A stretch of 16,800 nucleotides of DNA from Chloroflexota bacterium (GTDB lineage Bacteria; Chloroflexota; Anaerolineae; Caldilineales; Caldilineaceae): the NCBI GenBank assembly GCA_003577005.1, contig QEUW01000135.1, positions 1 through 16,800 on the forward strand. Reading direction: 5' to 3'. Every line of letters begins with the position of its first letter. The first letter of the stretch is position 1. Position numbers and translations under genes: made by a program. This document shows positions 15,007 through 16,800 of the stretch, in pieces. A model generated the notes under the pieces. It was given only the letters and a program-made list of their open reading frames with translations. It did no database searches and was not told the DNA's origin.

Positions 15007-16236
15007 GTGGACAACCGAATCACGCGCCGTCGCTTTGTGCTGGGCGGTGGTTTGGGCGCGGCGGCCCTTGTGGCCGGCTGCGCCTCGAACAACAGCCAGC
15101 TCTTTATGGCGGGCAGCGCTGTGACAGCCGTTCATCTGCCACAGCACAGCCCTGCACGCCCGCCACTGGGGTCTCCATTGCGCGCCCATCTACCCACGCC
15201 CGATGTCCCGCTGGAAGTCAAAATCGGCCAGATGATCATGCTTGGTTTCCGCGGCCGCTATCTGACCGACGAGAGCATGATCCTTCGTGCCGTGCGCGAC
15301 CAACATGTGGGGAGCGTCGTGCTCTTCCGCTACAATGTCCAGGCGCCCGACCAGTTGATAGCACTTACGGCTACGCTGCAAGCCGCGGCCAGCCGGCCTT
15401 TGCTGATCGCCATCGACCACGAGGGCGGGCTGGTCAACCGTTTTGCTGGCGACTTTGGCTTTGCCAGCAATCTCTCGGCGCAAGAATTGGGCGCCAGGAA
15501 CGACCTGGCTGTCACCCGCACCCAAAGCGAAAACGCCGCCCAACGGCTGGCCGCCTTTGGCGTTAATCTCAACCTGGCGCCGGTGGTAGACTTGAACCTC
15601 AATCCCAGAAGCCCGGCTATCGGTGGCGTCTACCGCAGCTTTTCAGCTGATCCGACGGTCGTGACGGAACATGCCCGCGCTGTGATCGAAAGTCACCGCC
15701 AGCACAACGTGTTTTGTACGCTCAAACACTTTCCCGGACATGGCAGCGCACGCACCGATTCCCATCTGGGTTTTGTCGATGTCAGCGATACCTGGCAAGA
15801 GAGCGAACTCACACCTTACCAGAACCTGGTCCAGGACGGTCTGTGCGATGCCGTGATGACAGCGCACATATTTAATGCGAACCTGGACGCAACCCACCCG
15901 GCCACGTTGTCGCAGCCGATCATTAGCGGGATTCTGCGCCAGCAGTTGGGGTACGATGGCGTGGTCATCACCGATGACATGCAGATGCGCGCCATCTCCC
16001 GCCAATATGACTTTGAGACGGCGGTGCATCTTGCTGTCGAGGCGGGAGTGGACATCCTCGCTATCGCCAACAACCTGGTCTATGCCGAGGATTGGGCCGC
16101 CCGCACCATCGATATCCTTCACACACTGGTCGAGCAGGGGAAAGTAAGCGCTGAGCGGATCGACCAGTCGTACCGGCGGATCATGCGGCTGAAAGCGCGA
16201 CTTGCCCCGCCCGCCCAGGAGGGAGACATCGCATGA
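15007..16236 (+). CDS. GH3 beta-N-acetylhexosaminidase-like, Tat-exported lipoprotein
   Basis: From GTG 15007 the protein has 409 residues and a signal with twin arginines (TRRRF, 6-10), a short hydrophobic stretch and lipobox LVAGC ending at Cys25. It is thus a Tat-dependent lipoprotein on the outer face of the membrane. The in-frame upstream TTG at 14938 would bury this signal, so it was not chosen. The GH3 catalytic domain has IDHEGGLVNRF, LNLAPVVDLN, KHFPGHG (240-246), DSH (251-253, acid/base His as in NagZ), VMTAHI and ITDDMQMRA with nucleophile Asp323 or Asp324. NagZ-type enzymes release N-acetylglucosamine from muropeptides or chitooligosaccharides. A roughly 60-residue linker separates the lipid anchor from the domain. 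AGAGG lies upstream of the start. Confidence 0.88.
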   Translation: MDNRITRRRFVLGGGLGAAALVAGCASNNSQLFMAGSAVTAVHLPQHSPARPPLGSPLRAHLPTPDVPLEVKIGQMIMLGFRGRYLTDESMILRAVRDQHVGSVVLFRYNVQAPDQLIALTATLQAAASRPLLIAIDHEGGLVNRFAGDFGFASNLSAQELGARNDLAVTRTQSENAAQRLAAFGVNLNLAPVVDLNLNPRSPAIGGVYRSFSADPTVVTEHARAVIESHRQHNVFCTLKHFPGHGSARTDSHLGFVDVSDTWQESELTPYQNLVQDGLCDAVMTAHIFNANLDATHPATLSQPIISGILRQQLGYDGVVITDDMQMRAISRQYDFETAVHLAVEAGVDILAIANNLVYAEDWAARTIDILHTLVEQGKVSAERIDQSYRRIMRLKARLAPPAQEGDIA

Positions 16237-16295
16237 TCCTCAGGGGGCGTGCGATGTCTGAACTCAACTTTTGCAAAGCTACCGTGTATCCAGCC

Positions 16296-16318
16296 CGGAC
16301 TAGAACAGCTCTAGTCCG
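16296..16318. terminator. Hairpin between convergent genes
   Basis: CGGACTAGA (16296-16304) pairs perfectly with TCTAGTCCG (16310-16318) around a 5-nt loop. It lies in the 128-bp gap between the GH3 stop and the end of the DUF2877 gene, so a bidirectional terminator is plausible, but no T-tract follows on either strand. I see no coding sequence in this gap. Confidence 0.4.
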
Positions 16319-16364
16319 CTTACCGTGCTGCCACGGCGCTACACGATTTTGGTTCGTTTTGAAC

Positions 16365-16800
16365 CTATACAGACAGGTCAGGAGTGTCGAACAGACGCCG
16401 GGCGTGGAGAAATCCTCTCATGGCCTCCTGGCCCGATGTGGCGCCTGTGTTGAGAATGCGGTGGGCAGCCTGCGCCACGACCGTCGGGTCACCGGTCCCC
16501 AGGCCGGCGGCCAGTTGGTGCCAGGGTTCGGCAAATTCTCCAACACCTGCGTGGCGAAGCCATGCGGCGCTCAGGCGCGTGGTACGCGCCGCAGCAGTCG
16601 CGGCGGCAGCCTGACCAACTGCCGCCGCGCGCACACCCAGGTTGCTCCGCTCCCCAAAAAAGAAGATTCCCGCCAGCCAGCCCACCAACAGATCATCCCC
16701 TGCCGGGGTTAGACCGGGCCCCAGGCCGGCCAGCCGCCGGGCGCCCGCCGTGATCAGGTGTAGATCGCCCGTGCGCCAGCCTGCCTGCAAAGCAGCCAGG
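16365..16800 (-). CDS. DUF2877 family protein, C-terminal part
   Basis: The frame is open from the window edge (first complete codon near 16799) to a TAG at 16365-16367, giving about 145 residues; the N-terminal half lies beyond the window. GLGPGLTPAGDDLLVGWLAG is the signature of DUF2877, the family that contains AllH of the AllFGH oxamate carbamoyltransferase. The following Ala-rich helix with TTRLSAAWLRHAGVGEFAEPW and LNTGATSGQEAMRGFL also fits. An in-frame TTG at 16790 is probably internal rather than the start. The partners AllF and AllG are not in the window, so membership of an oxamate or purine-degradation pathway is only a possibility. Confidence 0.8.
   Translation of the reverse strand, partial: LAALQAGWRTGDLHLITAGARRLAGLGPGLTPAGDDLLVGWLAGIFFFGERSNLGVRAAAVGQAAAATAAARTTRLSAAWLRHAGVGEFAEPWHQLAAGLGTGDPTVVAQAAHRILNTGATSGQEAMRGFLHARRLFDTPDLSV

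Noticed and set aside
16233..16712. Plus-strand ORF whose ATG overlaps the GH3 stop (ATGA) and could look like translational coupling
   Set aside because: Most of it is antisense to the DUF2877 gene, the composition is Arg/Pro-rich and low in conserved character, and only the first ~40 codons lie in free sequence.

Overview
The window is about 60% GC with dense genes on both strands. It most likely comes from the Chloroflexota (Caldilinea/Anaerolineae-like). Supporting this are the MSMEG_4193-DUF3090-SCO1664 gene trio, a family set known essentially from Actinobacteria and Chloroflexi, and a guanylyltransferase-hexapeptide-phosphomannomutase fusion. A DUF29 protein, Tat-type lipoprotein export and heptad-type repeat clusters in intergenic gaps fit as well. 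The lineage is an inference from gene content; there is no rRNA in the window.

Layout. 1-2932 (+): the C-terminal end of a GH29 alpha-L-fucosidase, a soluble PAS-PAS hybrid histidine kinase and a DUF1643 protein. 2899-3786 (-): an unrecognised 295-residue protein with a C-terminal cysteine cluster; its last codons and those of DUF1643 lie in a hairpin-forming heptad repeat. 3787-4101: a divergent intergenic region with another heptad repeat. 4102-8796 (+): probable operon of histidine phosphatase (MSMEG_4193 type), DUF3090 zinc-ribbon-like protein, SCO1664-type PI-kinase-like protein, and the 837-residue nucleotidyltransferase/phosphomannomutase-like fusion. A perfect 16-bp heptad hairpin sits directly before the ribosome-binding site of the last gene. 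8793-10406 (-): YtcJ-like amidohydrolase. 10407-10633: divergent promoter region with a fourth heptad cluster. 10634-13759 (+): DUF29 protein and a GH116 glycosidase. 13926-14219 (+): a solitary, apparently truncated antitoxin-like ORF. 14144-14833 (-) and 15007-16236 (+): an SRAP DNA-protein crosslink protein and a GH3 beta-N-acetylhexosaminidase-like lipoprotein, apparently divergently transcribed from one palindrome with overlapping -35 boxes. 16365-16800 (-): the C-terminal part of a DUF2877 protein running off the window.

How the genes fit together. Three glycosidases (GH29, GH116, GH3) point to breakdown of plant or microbial glycans, and the guanylyltransferase fusion to activated-sugar synthesis. 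The most system-like part is the phosphatase / zinc-ribbon / PI-kinase-like trio placed before a sugar nucleotidyltransferase whose mutase half has lost its usual catalytic motifs. The second notable theme is a family of 7-nt-periodic, dyad-forming repeats at four gene boundaries, where they overlap stop codons, a candidate promoter and a ribosome-binding site.
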